The position numbers were made by a program, and so were the translations under genes. From Sphagnum compactum (taxonomy: Eukaryota > Bryophyta > Sphagnopsida > Sphagnales): a stretch of DNA of 64,000 nt. The notes below the pieces were generated by a model. It was not told the DNA's origin and did no database searches. It worked only from the letters and a program-made list of their open reading frames with translations. This document shows positions 1-10,975 of this stretch, in pieces; within the stretch, counting starts at the first letter, position 1; the number at the start of each line of letters is the position of its first letter. The stretch is from contig OZ234500.1 of assembly GCA_965153455.1 (NCBI GenBank), forward strand, positions 5,828,001 through 5,892,000. Direction: 5' to 3'.

Positions 1-2
1 TC

Positions 3-905
3 ATTTATAGGGCTAAAATCGACCCTGATGCCCATGTTTGGAAATTTCAAAAAGCGATCCAAGCCAATGGGGAAAGCAATGATCCAGACATAGTGAACCT
101 ATTCCGCTTCACCTTGAGGGATGCAATTTCAAAATAGGGGGAAAATTTCATGCAATATCACCTCGAAAGCACATTTGCCAAACTAGAGGTAGTTTTTTGC
201 CAGCGTTATTAGAAAGTGCAAATAAACGAACATGTCTATATGGCTTTGAGAGTTGTCAAATAAGCAACGGACAAAAAAGTGGAGGTATACTATGAATGTA
301 TATTAAAAATAGCAAATTGCTTACACCATAAGACAGATAAGAGTTTGCTTATGACATTTTTCTAAGTCAAATTGGTACCCTATTTGCAACTAACCACTAT
401 AAGGATGAAATGTGATATTTTGTTCTTCCACAAAAACATTGTGATGACATGTAAAGAGAACATAGGTGATGCCAATGAATACGAAAAATTACTAGAACCT
501 TCATCAAAACTAGAAAAAATCATAGATTCTAAGAAGAATGAACTAATATGAGGTCAATGCAAAAAATCAGGTCATACCAAAGAATGCTACCATTGGAACC
601 CAAAAAATTCAAATAATCGGCTAAAGGAAAAAAAAGAAGTACAGGTGAATGAAATATTTACTCAATCGAAAACAACTGGAAATCCATATAAAGGAAACCA
701 AAATAACAAAATCGGTAATACTATGACTTAGTACTCTTGTTTTATTTGTGGTGGTCCTGATCATAAGATTTTTGATTGCCCACATCGACAGGCAACGTTG
801 GAGATGTTCAAACACAAGAAAGTAAACTCCAAATTAAAAAAAAAGAATATAACAGTTAACATGGTGTTGGTCATAACTACTAGAAATCAAAACTCCAAAG
901 TCGAC
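3..905 (+). pseudogene. gag: gypsy gag remnant with zinc knuckles
   Basis: The first 350 bases translate, across several stops, to a capsid-like stretch with motifs common in plant gypsy Gag: 'VNLFRFTLRDAI', then 'VYMALRVVK' and 'KVEVYYECILKIAN'. Near 547-600 there is a damaged zinc knuckle (CKKSGHTKEC, with a stop where the first Cys is expected). At 738-779 there is an intact CX2CX4HX4C knuckle (CFICGGPDHKIFDC), the nucleic-acid-binding signature of Gag. The N-terminus lies outside the window. Many in-frame stops make it non-functional. Confidence 0.65.
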
Positions 906-1249
906 GCCTTCAAGGAAAAGGAGACGAAGTGAAACAAGACTATTACAAACTAGCAAGAAAAACAACTTTAGAAATCATTTGAGGATGTTATCGAACAACT
1001 ATAGAAGGAGGAACCACCATTATAACTTCGAACATTGGAGAATGTTGAGGGGTCCATTCGCAAGAACAAACAAATGTTAGGAGACGAAGGATGCCATACT
1101 AGTTAATCCTAGTTTGGAAATCAAAATTAATGCGCTCAAAGCCACAAAGGAATCAATTTCAATTCAACAGGCTATTGGAGATTAATTATTCAAAAGCAAA
1201 CATACCTTGACACTTAGGTAACTCTTTCAGCTTGCACCGAACTTAAAGC

Positions 1250-2030
1250 AATATGTTTTCTCTAAATTCTCTTCAGAACAAAAATCAGTTCCCACTTTAC
1301 CACCAATTTTGACAATGGCTTCAATTGCCATTGATCCTCACATGGCGATTATCCATGTACATGTTGGGCAGAATCTAATGGATGATGTGTTACTAAATGG
1401 AGGTTCTGGAGCCAACATTATCACCAAGGATATGAGGAAATGGTTGGGGTTGCCTTTCCCAAGCCCATTCATTACGTGCTTCGAATGGCAGATCAAAGTT
1501 TGATGAAGTTAATCAAAGTCATTCGGGACTTTAAAATACATATACATGGAATTGCATACATTGTCACATTCAACGTTATGTGAAACAATGTATTTTGAAT
1601 TGACCTTGGTTTAGGAATGCCAAGGTAATTCATGATTGGGGGAAACCTTGATCACCATAGAAGGCAATGGAGAGATGCGAACGATAAACACTTGGATGCT
1701 AATACCAAGCAACCAAAAGTTCTTCTCTACTATGATTTTGCCAGTGGCATCACAAATGAGGAGGAAATTTTCCTCCGAGCAGAGCCGAAATTGTTCACCA
1801 TTAGAACAATTACCCTACTGGAACCGAGCACACCTTATGTCCTATGTTGCTCCAAAAACTAGTTCAGAAGAACTAAAGTTTGAAATCCTTCATACAACAG
1901 GGGAAATTTTGGTAGATGAAATTGCCACACACTCAAACGTGCAAGATTTTAAAATTGTCAGGTGGACGCTACAAAATGATGTCTATATTCAAAATTTGAA
2001 TCTAGACACTCCTACCGAGCCATAGTTGGT
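1250..2030 (+). pseudogene. gypsy aspartic protease and protease-RT linker remnant
   Basis: Around 1,309-1,503 the translation shows 'DDVLLNGGSGANIITKDMRK' followed by 'LGLPFP'. This is the plant gypsy protease core, normally LLDGGSGVNI. The aspartate of the D-G-S-G type motif is Asn here, so the active site is lost. A frame change after 1,503 leads into linker sequence typical of the region between protease and RT ('ITIEGNGEMRTINTW'). It sits between gag and RT in the expected order. Confidence 0.6.
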
Positions 2031-2082
2031 GAAGCTCAACATTGATCTAGACCTTTCAATGGCTGCAAAAGCAGAATCTTTG

Positions 2083-3450
2083 TTTTGAAAATACAAGGAT
2101 GTCTTCGCATGGTCCTACAAGGATCTCAAAGGAATACCTCCTCACATTGCTCAACATTGGATTGAACTGGATACAACGATATCACCTTCCCATCAGAACC
2201 AGTATTGGATGAATCCCAATTATGTAGTTGTGGTCAAACAGGATTTGGACAAACTCTTGACTACAGGATTCGTTGTTGTGATGGAAGAAATAACTCGGCT
2301 TTCGCTCATTGTGATGGTCCCCAAAAAAATGGTAAGTTGTGTGCATTTGCGTCAATTTCAGGATATTAAATACAACCACAAAAAATATCCATATCCTCTA
2401 CCATTTACAGAAGAGGTTTTGGATATGGTAGCTGGACACAAAGTATATTCATTTTTGGACGAATTTTCTGATTACCATTCAATCATGACAACATCGGAAT
2501 ATCGATACAAAACAACCTTCATCACCGAATGGCGCACTTTCGTGTGGTTAATCATGCCTTTCGGATTAAAGAACGCACCACTAACCTACCAACAAATTGT
2601 CAATATGGCTTTCAAGGAATATTATGGTGTGTTCATGAAACTATTTTTGGATGATTTCAATATTTCAATGATTTGAAAACACATCTGGCAAAAAATCTGA
2701 TTATGTTTCAACAAATGTTGAGAATTTGGTATTAGCTTCAACTCAAAAAAATGTATGTTTTCTAATGTCATACTTGGCTACATTGTCTCTAAGGAAAGGA
2801 AGCTACCAGATTTTAAGAAAATCGCAGCCATAGTCAACATGCTGAAATTGAAAACCACCAAGGACATTCAAGTTTTCAACAACATGACGTAGTTTTATCA
2901 TTGTTTTATCCGGAACTTCACTTTCATTATGGCCCCAATTACAAAATTGTTATGAAAAACCAAAGTTTTTGCATGGACTCCCAAATGTTAACATGAATGG
3001 GAGGCAATCAAGCAATGGTATGTGGATACATCAATCCTAATTGCACAAAGGTGGGATTTGAAGTTTCACGTCCACACAGATGTGTCCAATTTAGCAATCA
3101 ACGTTATGTTGGCTGAAAACCCAACTGGAAAATGCAACCAACCAATTGCGTACATGTTTTGATTGTTGAACAATGTGGAGAAAAACTACACCACAACTGA
3201 AAGGGAAGCGATGATGATGGTGTAGGCTCTTCACAAATTGCGCCACTACCTACTTGATAACAAGTTTGTTTTTTATGTAAACCATATGGCCTTCCTTTAC
3301 TTGGTCAAGAAACCCCAAGTTTATGGTTGGATAGCCCGATGGCTTCTTTTGTTTCTTGAATACAATTTTTCAGTGATATATAAACCCAAAAAATCACACT
3401 TAGTGGCAGATGCCTTATCTCGTTTGTTAGTATCTGATGAACTAAGTGGA
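2083..3450 (+). pseudogene. gypsy reverse transcriptase and RNase H remnant
   Basis: From about 2,083 the translation reads 'KYKDVFAWSYKDLKGIPP', the classic start of plant gypsy RT. The open segment 2,209-2,676 contains 'KVYSFLDEFSDYHSI', 'YKTTFITEW', 'MPFGLKNAPLTYQ' and the polymerase box 'KLFLDDF' in place of Y[VM]DD. RNase H follows from about 3,060 ('KFHVHTDVSNLAINVML', 'NYTTTEREAMMMV') and ends with 'LVADALSRL', the conserved RNase H terminus. Stops at 2,674, about 3,163 and 3,223, and a decayed stretch at 2,680-3,000, rule out function. The enzyme would copy element RNA into cDNA in virus-like particles. Confidence 0.8.
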
Positions 3451-3699
3451 GTGTTAGATCAAATCATTAATGCAACCTTGTTTTTACTCAAACCAGCGTG
3501 GTTGTAAGAAATTCACGATTATTTTCAAATAAGAGATTTTTTCATTTATACACACCAAAACAGAAACAAAAATTGACTTTAAGGGCCTTACTTTATGCAT
3601 TGTAATAAAGCAAGTTGTATAAACAGGGTCAAGACCAAAGTTTTCGAAAATGCCTATACCAAGAAAAAATTCCAATAATCCTCTAAGAAATGCACAAAG

Positions 3700-4926
3700 G
3701 GGTAAATGGAGGTCATTTTTTGATAGACATCACAATCCAAAAAAAATTGGTTGTTAAATACTAGTGGCTGACTCTTCACAAGGATGTTATGGACAATTGC
3801 AGATCTTGTGACAATTGCCAATGGATAGGCAATTTGGTCCTTATTAATTTGGCTAAACTGATCACAATGTTCCCTATTGAGCCTTTCACAAAATGGGGCA
3901 TTGATTTCATAGGCCCCATCAAACCAATAGGTTGTTACATAAATAATCACTATGTTCTAATGGTAATCGGTTACATTACTAAGTGGGTAAAGGCCAAAGC
4001 GTTGCCGGCAAACACTACAACAATCATAACACGATTCTTGTACGAATTTATCCTTACACGATTCGGCTATCCATTACCCTAGTTAGCGGTCAAGGTGTGC
4101 ACTTTATCAATGACGCCATTCAAACCTTGACTACGCACTTTTTGTTTAAACATACAAGTTCCATTACCTACTACCCACAAAAGAATGGCTATGCCAAATC
4201 AACTAACAAAGTCATTGGCTTACTTTTCACCAAACTGGTGAATGAAAAGTGTAATGATTGGGATGAACACCTACACATAGTTTTATTTACTTACTTAACA
4301 ACATTCAAGGTCACCACCACGCATACCCCGTTCCAACTCATATATGGACTTCACCCATTAACACCCACAGAATATCTCCTTTCTTTGAAGAATAATCCGA
4401 TGGATCACATTCCAATACGTGTTTTATCTAATCAAATAGCTGACTTGGAAAGGCTAGAGGAATCCCGCCAAGTTGCTGCTGAGACAACCACAAAACGACA
4501 ATCTAAACTAACAAATTGGGCACACCAACACTACAATTAGAAATCCTTTGCACTCGGTGATCATGTTTTATGGTTTTTGAAGTCCAAAAAAACTCACACC
4601 GAAAAATTCAAATGACGATGGTTTGAGCCATATGTAATTTAGTATTATCTCCCCAACAACATTATTTTGTTGGTCATGGTAAAAACATTTGACCCACTCC
4701 CCATCCTTGTAAATGTAAACAAGCTCAAGCCTTACCAATTCTCTGTGGTTTTTCGAGGATGGGAATCAGGGATACAAGGGGGGGGAGATGTCAATGAGCA
4801 ACTAGAATGGAATGAGGACAACCAATTGGAAGTGGAGGATGATAAACAACTAGAAGTAGATAGTCATCTAGTTATAGCCCCATCAGAACAATTCTTCAAC
4901 AAGGAACTAGAGTTAAATCAGGTTTA
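3700..4926 (+). pseudogene. gypsy integrase remnant
   Basis: The zinc-binding end is visible as 'CRSCDNCQWIGN' near 3,800. The catalytic core follows: 'FTKWGIDFIGPI' (first Asp), then after a frameshift near 4,080 'LVSGQGVHFIND', where the usual SDQG aspartate is Gly, and 'YYPQKNGYAKSTNKVIG', where the catalytic Glu is Lys. So two of three catalytic residues are gone. The post-core segment 'TTHTPFQLIYGLHPL.PTEYLL' is typical of plant gypsy integrases. A final 4,667-4,926 segment reads as the C-terminal tail with an acidic stretch. This is a dead copy. Confidence 0.8.
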
Positions 4927-4929
4927 GGT

Positions 4930-5835
4930 TACTTTTGGAAAAACAACCGAAAATGGGTCTTCCGAACATTATTTCACTAGAAATGTTTTTTGGCAACCAA
5001 AACTAAATAAGGATCTAATTACAAGTCCTCCAAAACCAAATATTAAAAATTCGGTCACATTCTTCGTATACCTTGAACCGAAAGTGACAGGTACAATTCC
5101 CTTCCCACCATCAGATGATGGGCTTGGCATAGATGGGTTTTCAATTGAAACACTGAATGGGACAGAGAACACTGAAACATGGTGCGGAAAAGACTAAGCC
5201 AGGTGCTATGTGGTACAAGTTGTGTACTTGGAAACAATGGAAACAACCATGGGAAGAATGGGAATTGGAAAAGAGAAATCAATGATAGTTTTTCCCTTGC
5301 ACATTGGAACAAAACGAGACGTGTACACTAGAAGTGAAGAATTGGACACCACCAAATCCAACAAACCAAGTGTTGGCAACAAAGAAACAGTTACCAATAA
5401 CCATTATCAAAAATTGGTTATGAAGAACCAGGGTCGAAGAACCAATTACGCAAATGGCATTATGAAAAATCAATTACGAAAAGGCCATTACCTAAAAATG
5501 GTTATAAAAGAATGGTTATCAAAAACTATTACAAAATAACCGTTAGCCATGAAAATTGTTATAAGTAAAACAGGTGAAACGGTTATAGTCATTTTTAACA
5601 GTTACCAGAAAATGGTTGGAACCATTTCCAATGATCACATAAGACAAAATGTTTCCACCATTACCAAAAGTCCATTGGCTCTTAGAACTTTTTTTAATGT
5701 AAGTATTGCCACTATTCATGTACCTCCAACTAGTTTTTTGTCTCATTATGTTACCAATATTATCAAGTGTTATTTCCTTCTCTATTTTGCCCATTGTCTC
5801 ATTTGTTGCATTTTGTATCTAATCCATTGTTTATG
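4930..5835 (+). repeat. Gene-free stretch with degenerate AACCATTA/TAATGGTT motifs
   Basis: Between the integrase remnant and the downstream coiled-coil ORF there is no recognisable protein. Roughly 5,370-5,670 is built of short, imperfect direct and inverted words such as ATTACCAAAAATGG, GGTTATAAAAGAATGG and AACCATTATC. It looks like a decayed minisatellite inside the retroelement. Confidence 0.4.
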
Positions 5836-8470
5836 TCATTTTCGATCATCATGAGAGGAAGTGTGAGTAAGGAAAAGGCAGAAAAGATGTTGAGAGGTCA
5901 ATCTTCGAAAAAGGTACAACCGAATTCCAAACGGGAGATTACCCCAAACAAGGGAAACTGACAAAAGAAATACGTAATGTCCATTTCTGGTAAAAAGGTC
6001 ATTTTTACCGAAATGGAAAAATTGCATAGGTGGATAGCCAGAAGAGATGTGGCTTAGGCAAAATAGGTAGGAGTAAGAGGTCTTTTTAGTTTTGAACTCA
6101 CGCCCATTCACCTTTTGGTGAAAGAATTTATCCAAGGTATTGTCTGGCCTAATATGGACGTGATAATGTTGGTAGTAAAGGGGGTTCTAGTGCTACTCAC
6201 CGAAGACACAGTGGTAGAAATGTTACTACTGCCACAGGTCGAATACTCAAAATTACTGGCAAAGCACAAGGAGCTGAGTCTCTCGAAAATAGTTCCATTA
6301 GAAGCGTGGTGGATAAGGAAGGATGGAAAATGTTTATGTTCAAGGGCATATACATTGCTAGGATGTCCACTCTCATCCAGGCCATCTAGTTGAAGGGGAA
6401 TCACCTCATTTACGTGGTGAAAAAACTTATAATTTTGGTAATGTTCATCAAAATCGGAATGCAAATCAACTAGGCAGGCATTGTGTTCAACACCTTCACA
6501 ATAGGTTGAGGGACTTGGGCAACCCCCACAAATCCAGCATGACTAGAGATGCAAAGTTTGAAGGAGCACAAACCCCTGACGTAGTGCTCCGAAAATGGTT
6601 TTCAGTGGACTGAACTTTCAAGTACTAAAATCAGAAGACAATGAATCAAAGGAAAATCCGCCAACCAAGATGAAGAAGAGGAATTTGCCACTAGGCCTAG
6701 GCATGTAATCACAAGGTGCACCTATGGATATGGAGGAAAGTCTGAATCCAATGCTTCCAATGGGTGAAATAGAATACCCACAACAAGATGAACTAGAACC
6801 AAGAATTATCATTCCAACATTCAAGAACTGGACCTTGGGCCAGTTGTGATTATGCCTTCAATCTTCCACACCGAAGAAACGCATGTTGGTAGAGTGAACA
6901 CTAGAAACGACACCAAGTTTGCAAAAAAGAACCCGGATCAAAAACCTTTCTAGAGATAGATTCAGATCCTACATCGGACATCTAATCTTTGAAGGAAACC
7001 CCTTCGACGTAGGAAGACACGAGAACATCACTGTTGCAACATCTACACAAAAGTCTCTCCTCTGAAACCATTACGGTGAATATTTTATTGGATGTTGAAA
7101 CTCCTCCGGAGTTTATTCTAGTGTTGATATGGCAATCAGAAGTCCATCGCATTGGCCAAGGGCGAATGTTTCCCAATTCCGATCGGTGTTTTTTGAGACA
7201 CCATAGGCAACTAAACCTTAGAGTTTAGTAGCTCTTGTAGTCCATGCTTCTTTAAATAGCTTGGCATCTTACCTCCTGATGTCTAATTCATACATCTTGT
7301 TGGTGACAAACTTTGACGCAAAGTTTTGATGTTTCACAATAGAGTGTGATGCCTTGCTGGAGAACAACCGAAATATTTCCGGTGAGAAGCAGGATCTTGA
7401 AGCCTTAGTCAACTGGCTTAGGGTAGTCAATGAAAAGGATTCCAAAACCATCCAGGATCTAGAATAACAGCTTCATGAGGCTGACGCAATGCGTCAAAAA
7501 ATTGAATGCATTAGAGGTGTAGAATAATGACTACTAGGAGGTTATTCCAAGGCTGCAAAAATGTCTACAAGTAGTGGACATTGCCCTCAATGCATTACAG
7601 AAGGACTAGAACTAACTAGAGGTCAAATACCAGAAGGAATCTAAGGACTAAAAGAGGCTGGAGCAAAAGTTGGACAAGGCTAAAAAGAGCCTAAAATCCA
7701 CCAAGGGCCAACTAGCCCATGCCAAAAAGGCCAACCTTGGCCTTTATAAACAAATTCAGGGGTTGGAACAAGAACTTAGAAACATAACCGGAAAAAGGAG
7801 GAATTACAAAAGGAAGTGGAGGAATTACGAACCAACCTTCCTTTGACTAGTGCCAACCTTGAAGCCCTTGCAGAGGAGATGCAGGTGTTGACCCAAAAGG
7901 CTAAAAAGGCGGACTTCTATTACCACAAGATGGTAAAGTTCAAAGCCTTACAGATGGAACACACTTTCACAAAAGCGAAGTTGCTAATGCATCAAAATTG
8001 GGGTCGCAAGAATAAGGCCGAGCTCTAGGAATCACTCAAGGGCAAGGTGACGGAAATCTTGGAGGAAACTTTCGCAAGTCGTCGAAAAGATGAAAAACTC
8101 TATATCCTCCAAATGGAGCACTATTGAAAATTGATGCCACATCTGGTAATGCCAGACTTCCACCTAATGACTATGGCATTTCTGACTAAATCCACCTTTG
8201 CCACACAAGCCAACAAAGCCCAAGAGGTAGGCGAAGAAATGGAAATCGACTCTCGCGGAATTGCAACTGAGATTGGGATAGGAACTCAGGATGAATTGGG
8301 TAACTGACCTCAATCAAAACTTCAACCCGATTCCAGTGTAAAGGAAAAAAATGCAAAAGTCCAAGAGGTTTCAATGGAGGAGGCCAAGGACCCACCCCTC
8401 AGGTTGCAACCAAAAGGCATTCCCAATGAAGTAATCAAATCAGTTATTGAACCTCCCCATGACCTAGTAT
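5836..8470 (+). pseudogene. Decayed extra ORF downstream of gypsy pol, coiled-coil rich
   Basis: The + strand translation, allowing for stops and frame changes, starts near 5,850 with a basic segment ('MRGSVSKEKAEKMLRG'). It continues with 'GLFSFELTPIHLLVKEFIQG' and 'LTEDTVVEMLLLPQ' (6,080-6,240). At 7,620-8,290 it becomes a long heptad-like coiled coil ('LEQKLDKAKKSL', 'LYKQIQGLEQELRN', 'LEALAEEMQVLTQKAKKA'). I do not recognise a family. Plant gypsy elements of several lineages carry an additional ORF after or before pol; that parallel is the only functional hint. It could instead be an unrelated host-gene remnant. Many stops show it is broken. Confidence 0.45.
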
Positions 8471-8576
8471 AATGTAGAACCAAATTCAAAATTAGTTTTG
8501 GTAGGACTAAAATAGTTGTAAATAATAATAGCTCTCACAAAGCTTCTTCTGGTACCCATGAACCTGTTTTGTGTGC

Positions 8577-9005
8577 TTATATACCAAGCACCACAAGCAC
8601 TGACAGGATAAAGATTGCTGTCCGTGCAGGAGTAGAAGAAAGACCTCCAGCACCCTTCTGTTGATCATCCCACAGTCAAACAAAAGCAAGACTTATTGGT
8701 GATATCATCCCTGAACCAACCACCATGGAAAAAGCTTTCCACCAACAATCAAGTAGAGAAATGCTTCATGCTTCACTGGCAACAGAATAAACCAAAGGTT
8801 TCATCCTAAAATAATTACTTACAGATGGACCAGGAGAAGGAGCTGGTGCTGGCACTCCGAGCACAGATGTTGGAGCCTCAGAACTGCTTGGAGCAAGTGC
8901 AGGGGCTTTTTTTGCTGGTGCAGGAGCTGGAACAGGAGCAGGTGCAGCAGCTTTGCCACCCTCAACCACCACTTCACAGAAGACGTCACATTTCCCTCAC
9001 TTTTT
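8577..9005 (-). CDS. C-terminal exons of a GPI-anchored Ala/Pro-rich (AGP-like) protein, probable gene fragment
   Basis: On the - strand one exon ends at 8,823. It encodes an arabinogalactan-type module ('APAPVPAPAPAKKAPALAP', then 'VPAPAPSPGPS') and is followed by a consensus donor GTAAGT (8,822-8,817). A 165-base intron ends in CAACAG at 8,658. The next exon (8,657-8,577) continues in phase with 'GGLSSTPARTAIFILSVLVV' and stops right after this hydrophobic tail. An AP-rich region plus a C-terminal hydrophobic tail is how plant GPI-anchored proteins end (AGPs, lipid-transfer, fasciclin-like and plastocyanin-like proteins). Just upstream reads 'CDVFCEVVVEGGK'. Earlier exons and a signal peptide were not found in the next kilobase, so this is either a fragment or has a distant 5' part. 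Which family it belongs to is undetermined. Confidence 0.45.
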
Positions 9006-9009
9006 TCAC

Positions 9010-10300
9010 AAAGTGCGAATGAACACAGAGCTTGTGGTTGCACCGAAAGAGGCCAAAAAAAAAGGAGCCGACAAGCAAGAGGAAACACAAACACAAAGCA
9101 AAAGAGAAAACAAACCAAGACACTGCGAATGATTTCAACAGCCTACAACAATGTTGCAGTGTGCAAGAACCTTTGAGCAACTATTGTGTTTGTTGTAAAG
9201 CGCTGAAAGCACTCCCCAGAAGATTATGCGTACCAAAATGTCAGACAAAGACCCAGCAAAGTGTCTGGAGCTTGCTGCTGCTGCACAGACGACGATGGCG
9301 CAGCTGCCTGCCTGACGAATATGCACGGCCTCGAGAGCGAGCGAGGAAGTGAGTTTCTTTGCGAGAGAGAGAGAGAAGAGTGAAGAGAGGCGGCGTTGAT
9401 CTCTTCTGCCCCCCGCTTCTCTTCTTCCCCGACCGGTCTGTCTTTTTTTCTCATCCAACTACAGTTCATCCAAATTCAGATGAGAATTCAAAAACCTTTC
9501 GTTTCCCTTCGTGAAAGCGATTACATGGGATGAGATATGCAGACGAAGATAATTGATAGATGCATATTCCCCGATCGATGCATTAGGGACGGAAAATCGA
9601 CTACCCTTTCGCTCTCGGTCGTCGACTATAGGTGTTCATCAGCCTCTAATCCGTTGGGCAAGAAGCCGTCGTTGGCAACGGTCAGGGACGTTCAGTGCGA
9701 AACGTGCCCGTTTCCGGACATTCAAGACGAATTTAGGTAATTAATCATAACTAAAGCTGGTCCAGCTGTTGGGCAGAAACAAGAGACTGAGATTGGCGGG
9801 TAGGGTCAAATTTTGGATGGGGTCCGGGGGAGGGAGCGGGCCGAGGGGGGGGGGGGGTTCCCATGGCCCCCAATCATCGAGCCTGGAATTGGCCCGGGAT
9901 TTCGTCTGGAGACTTGGGATCAGGGTTTTTTCTTCAATTTTGTGATATCAAAAAAATTGGCAATTTTTTCGCAAAATTAGTCGAATTTACACTTTAAAAA
10001 CGCAAATTTCCGAAAATTTCCCAATTTTTTTGGGGGTCAAAAAATCGAAACATTATTTTGTGGAAAAAAAAACCTGCTTGGGATGCGTGTGTTTTTTCTT
10101 CCCTCTTACCTAATCTGTTTAGGTACTACGTAGTTAGGATTTAAACCCATTCCTAATATGTCACTTTCCTTTCTTCGTCAATTCACCAGATTTTGCATTT
10201 GCCCATTTGCTTTCTCTAATTCTTTCTTGCCATTGCAGCCGCCCCCATGAGCATGGGGCCCTATTGTTAGTTCTATTAACTAGTTGAACTTTGTGGGGCA
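9010..10300. other. No supported gene; GC-richer patch, poly-G run and U-rich spacer
   Basis: The sequence has a (GA)n patch at 9,361-9,380, a GC-richer segment to about 9,900 and a 13-base G run near 9,845-9,857. Short ORFs on both strands show no family motifs. It could include the 5' side of the AP-rich gene, but I see no start exon. Confidence 0.4.
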
Positions 10301-10309
10301 AGGTTTTTT

Positions 10310-10515
10310 TCTTCTTTTCAAATTCCTCAAGCAGGTCCAATGGCGAGGATCCCTAGCATTAATTAGTCATTAAATGGCAACTGTCCTAAATGGCCTGTAG
10401 CACCTTTACAAAACTGCCGCTACAAGTGGCGACCTAGGAAGTGCCTAGGTCTAGATGTGGTTAATTTCATTAAAAAAAATTTCGAAAAATGGCGAAAAAA
10501 GTCACAAATTGTGTG
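10310..10515 (+). repeat. Dispersed repeat A, copy 1
   Basis: The segment starting AAATTCCTCAAGCAGGTCCA shares order and wording with 12,920-13,100: 'CCCTAGCATT', 'GGCAACTGTC', 'CTGTAGCA', 'TTTACAAAA', 'TGCCTAGGTCTAGAT' and an A-rich end. The copies are in direct orientation, about 2.6 kb apart and diverged by indels. No coding capacity is seen; the repeat class is unknown. Confidence 0.6.
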
Positions 10516-10642
10516 ACCCTATTTGTCCCTAATTTGACGTCCCTAACGTGTCACAAGACGTCATTACACCGACCCTTAAAATTCCTTAAAAGTCACAAAT
10601 TTGAAGCACTGTTGGAGGGGTGCATTCAAAACGAATTTTTTT

Positions 10643-10693
10643 CTTTTTGTGATGGGCCAATCAAGCCTCTTTGATAGGCCCATCATAAAAAAG
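10643..10693. repeat. Short hairpin (about 20-bp arms, 6-base loop)
   Basis: CTTTTTGTGATGGGCCAATCAA pairs with the reverse complement of the segment at 10,671-10,693 with two differences near the middle. Loop GCCTCT. No adjacent gene. It may be a terminal or foldback remnant. Confidence 0.5.
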
Positions 10694-10814
10694 GAAACAT
10701 TCACCAAATGAACACTTCCTAAATAGGTAATAATTATGTAGCCATTTCCTTTGGTCTAGTTACAGAGGTTACAAGGATAGAAATTTGGGCAAAGGACATG
10801 TGTGGTGTGAACAG

Positions 10815-10975
10815 GAACATTCTTGGGAAACGCATTGAGAATTTGCAGAACCAGTTTGGAACTAATTGAGAACATATCAGGAACACATTAGGAACGTAAT
10901 GTGAACACACTGAGAACTTGATGGGAACACATTGGGAACATCAGAATCCAAACCTCCAGCCCTCGCCAAAGGAAA
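10815..10975 (+). repeat. GGGAACA-type short-motif repeat, copy 1
   Basis: About ten imperfect units containing GGAACA/GAGAAC, spaced 10-18 bases apart, end in GGGAACACATTGGGAAC and then 'CC.CCAGCCCTC'. A related block lies at 61,440-61,600 with the same order, so this is a dispersed repeat. Closely packed short motifs resemble subterminal motif arrays of DNA transposons, but no terminus was found. Confidence 0.5.

Larger units (their letters stand above)
1..8470 (+). mobile_element. Decayed Ty3/gypsy LTR retrotransposon (5' part outside window)
   Basis: The order gag, zinc knuckle, aspartic protease, reverse transcriptase, RNase H, integrase is readable along the + strand, which is the Ty3/gypsy order. 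Every domain is interrupted by stops and frame changes, so this is a relic. The left end is cut by the window. I could not find an LTR, primer-binding site or polypurine tract, so the right limit near 8,470 is only where coding-like sequence of the same strand fades. After the integrase there is a further coiled-coil ORF (about 5,836-8,470), as in some plant gypsy lineages that carry an extra ORF after pol. Assigning that ORF to the same element is inference from strand and contiguity. Confidence 0.7.
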
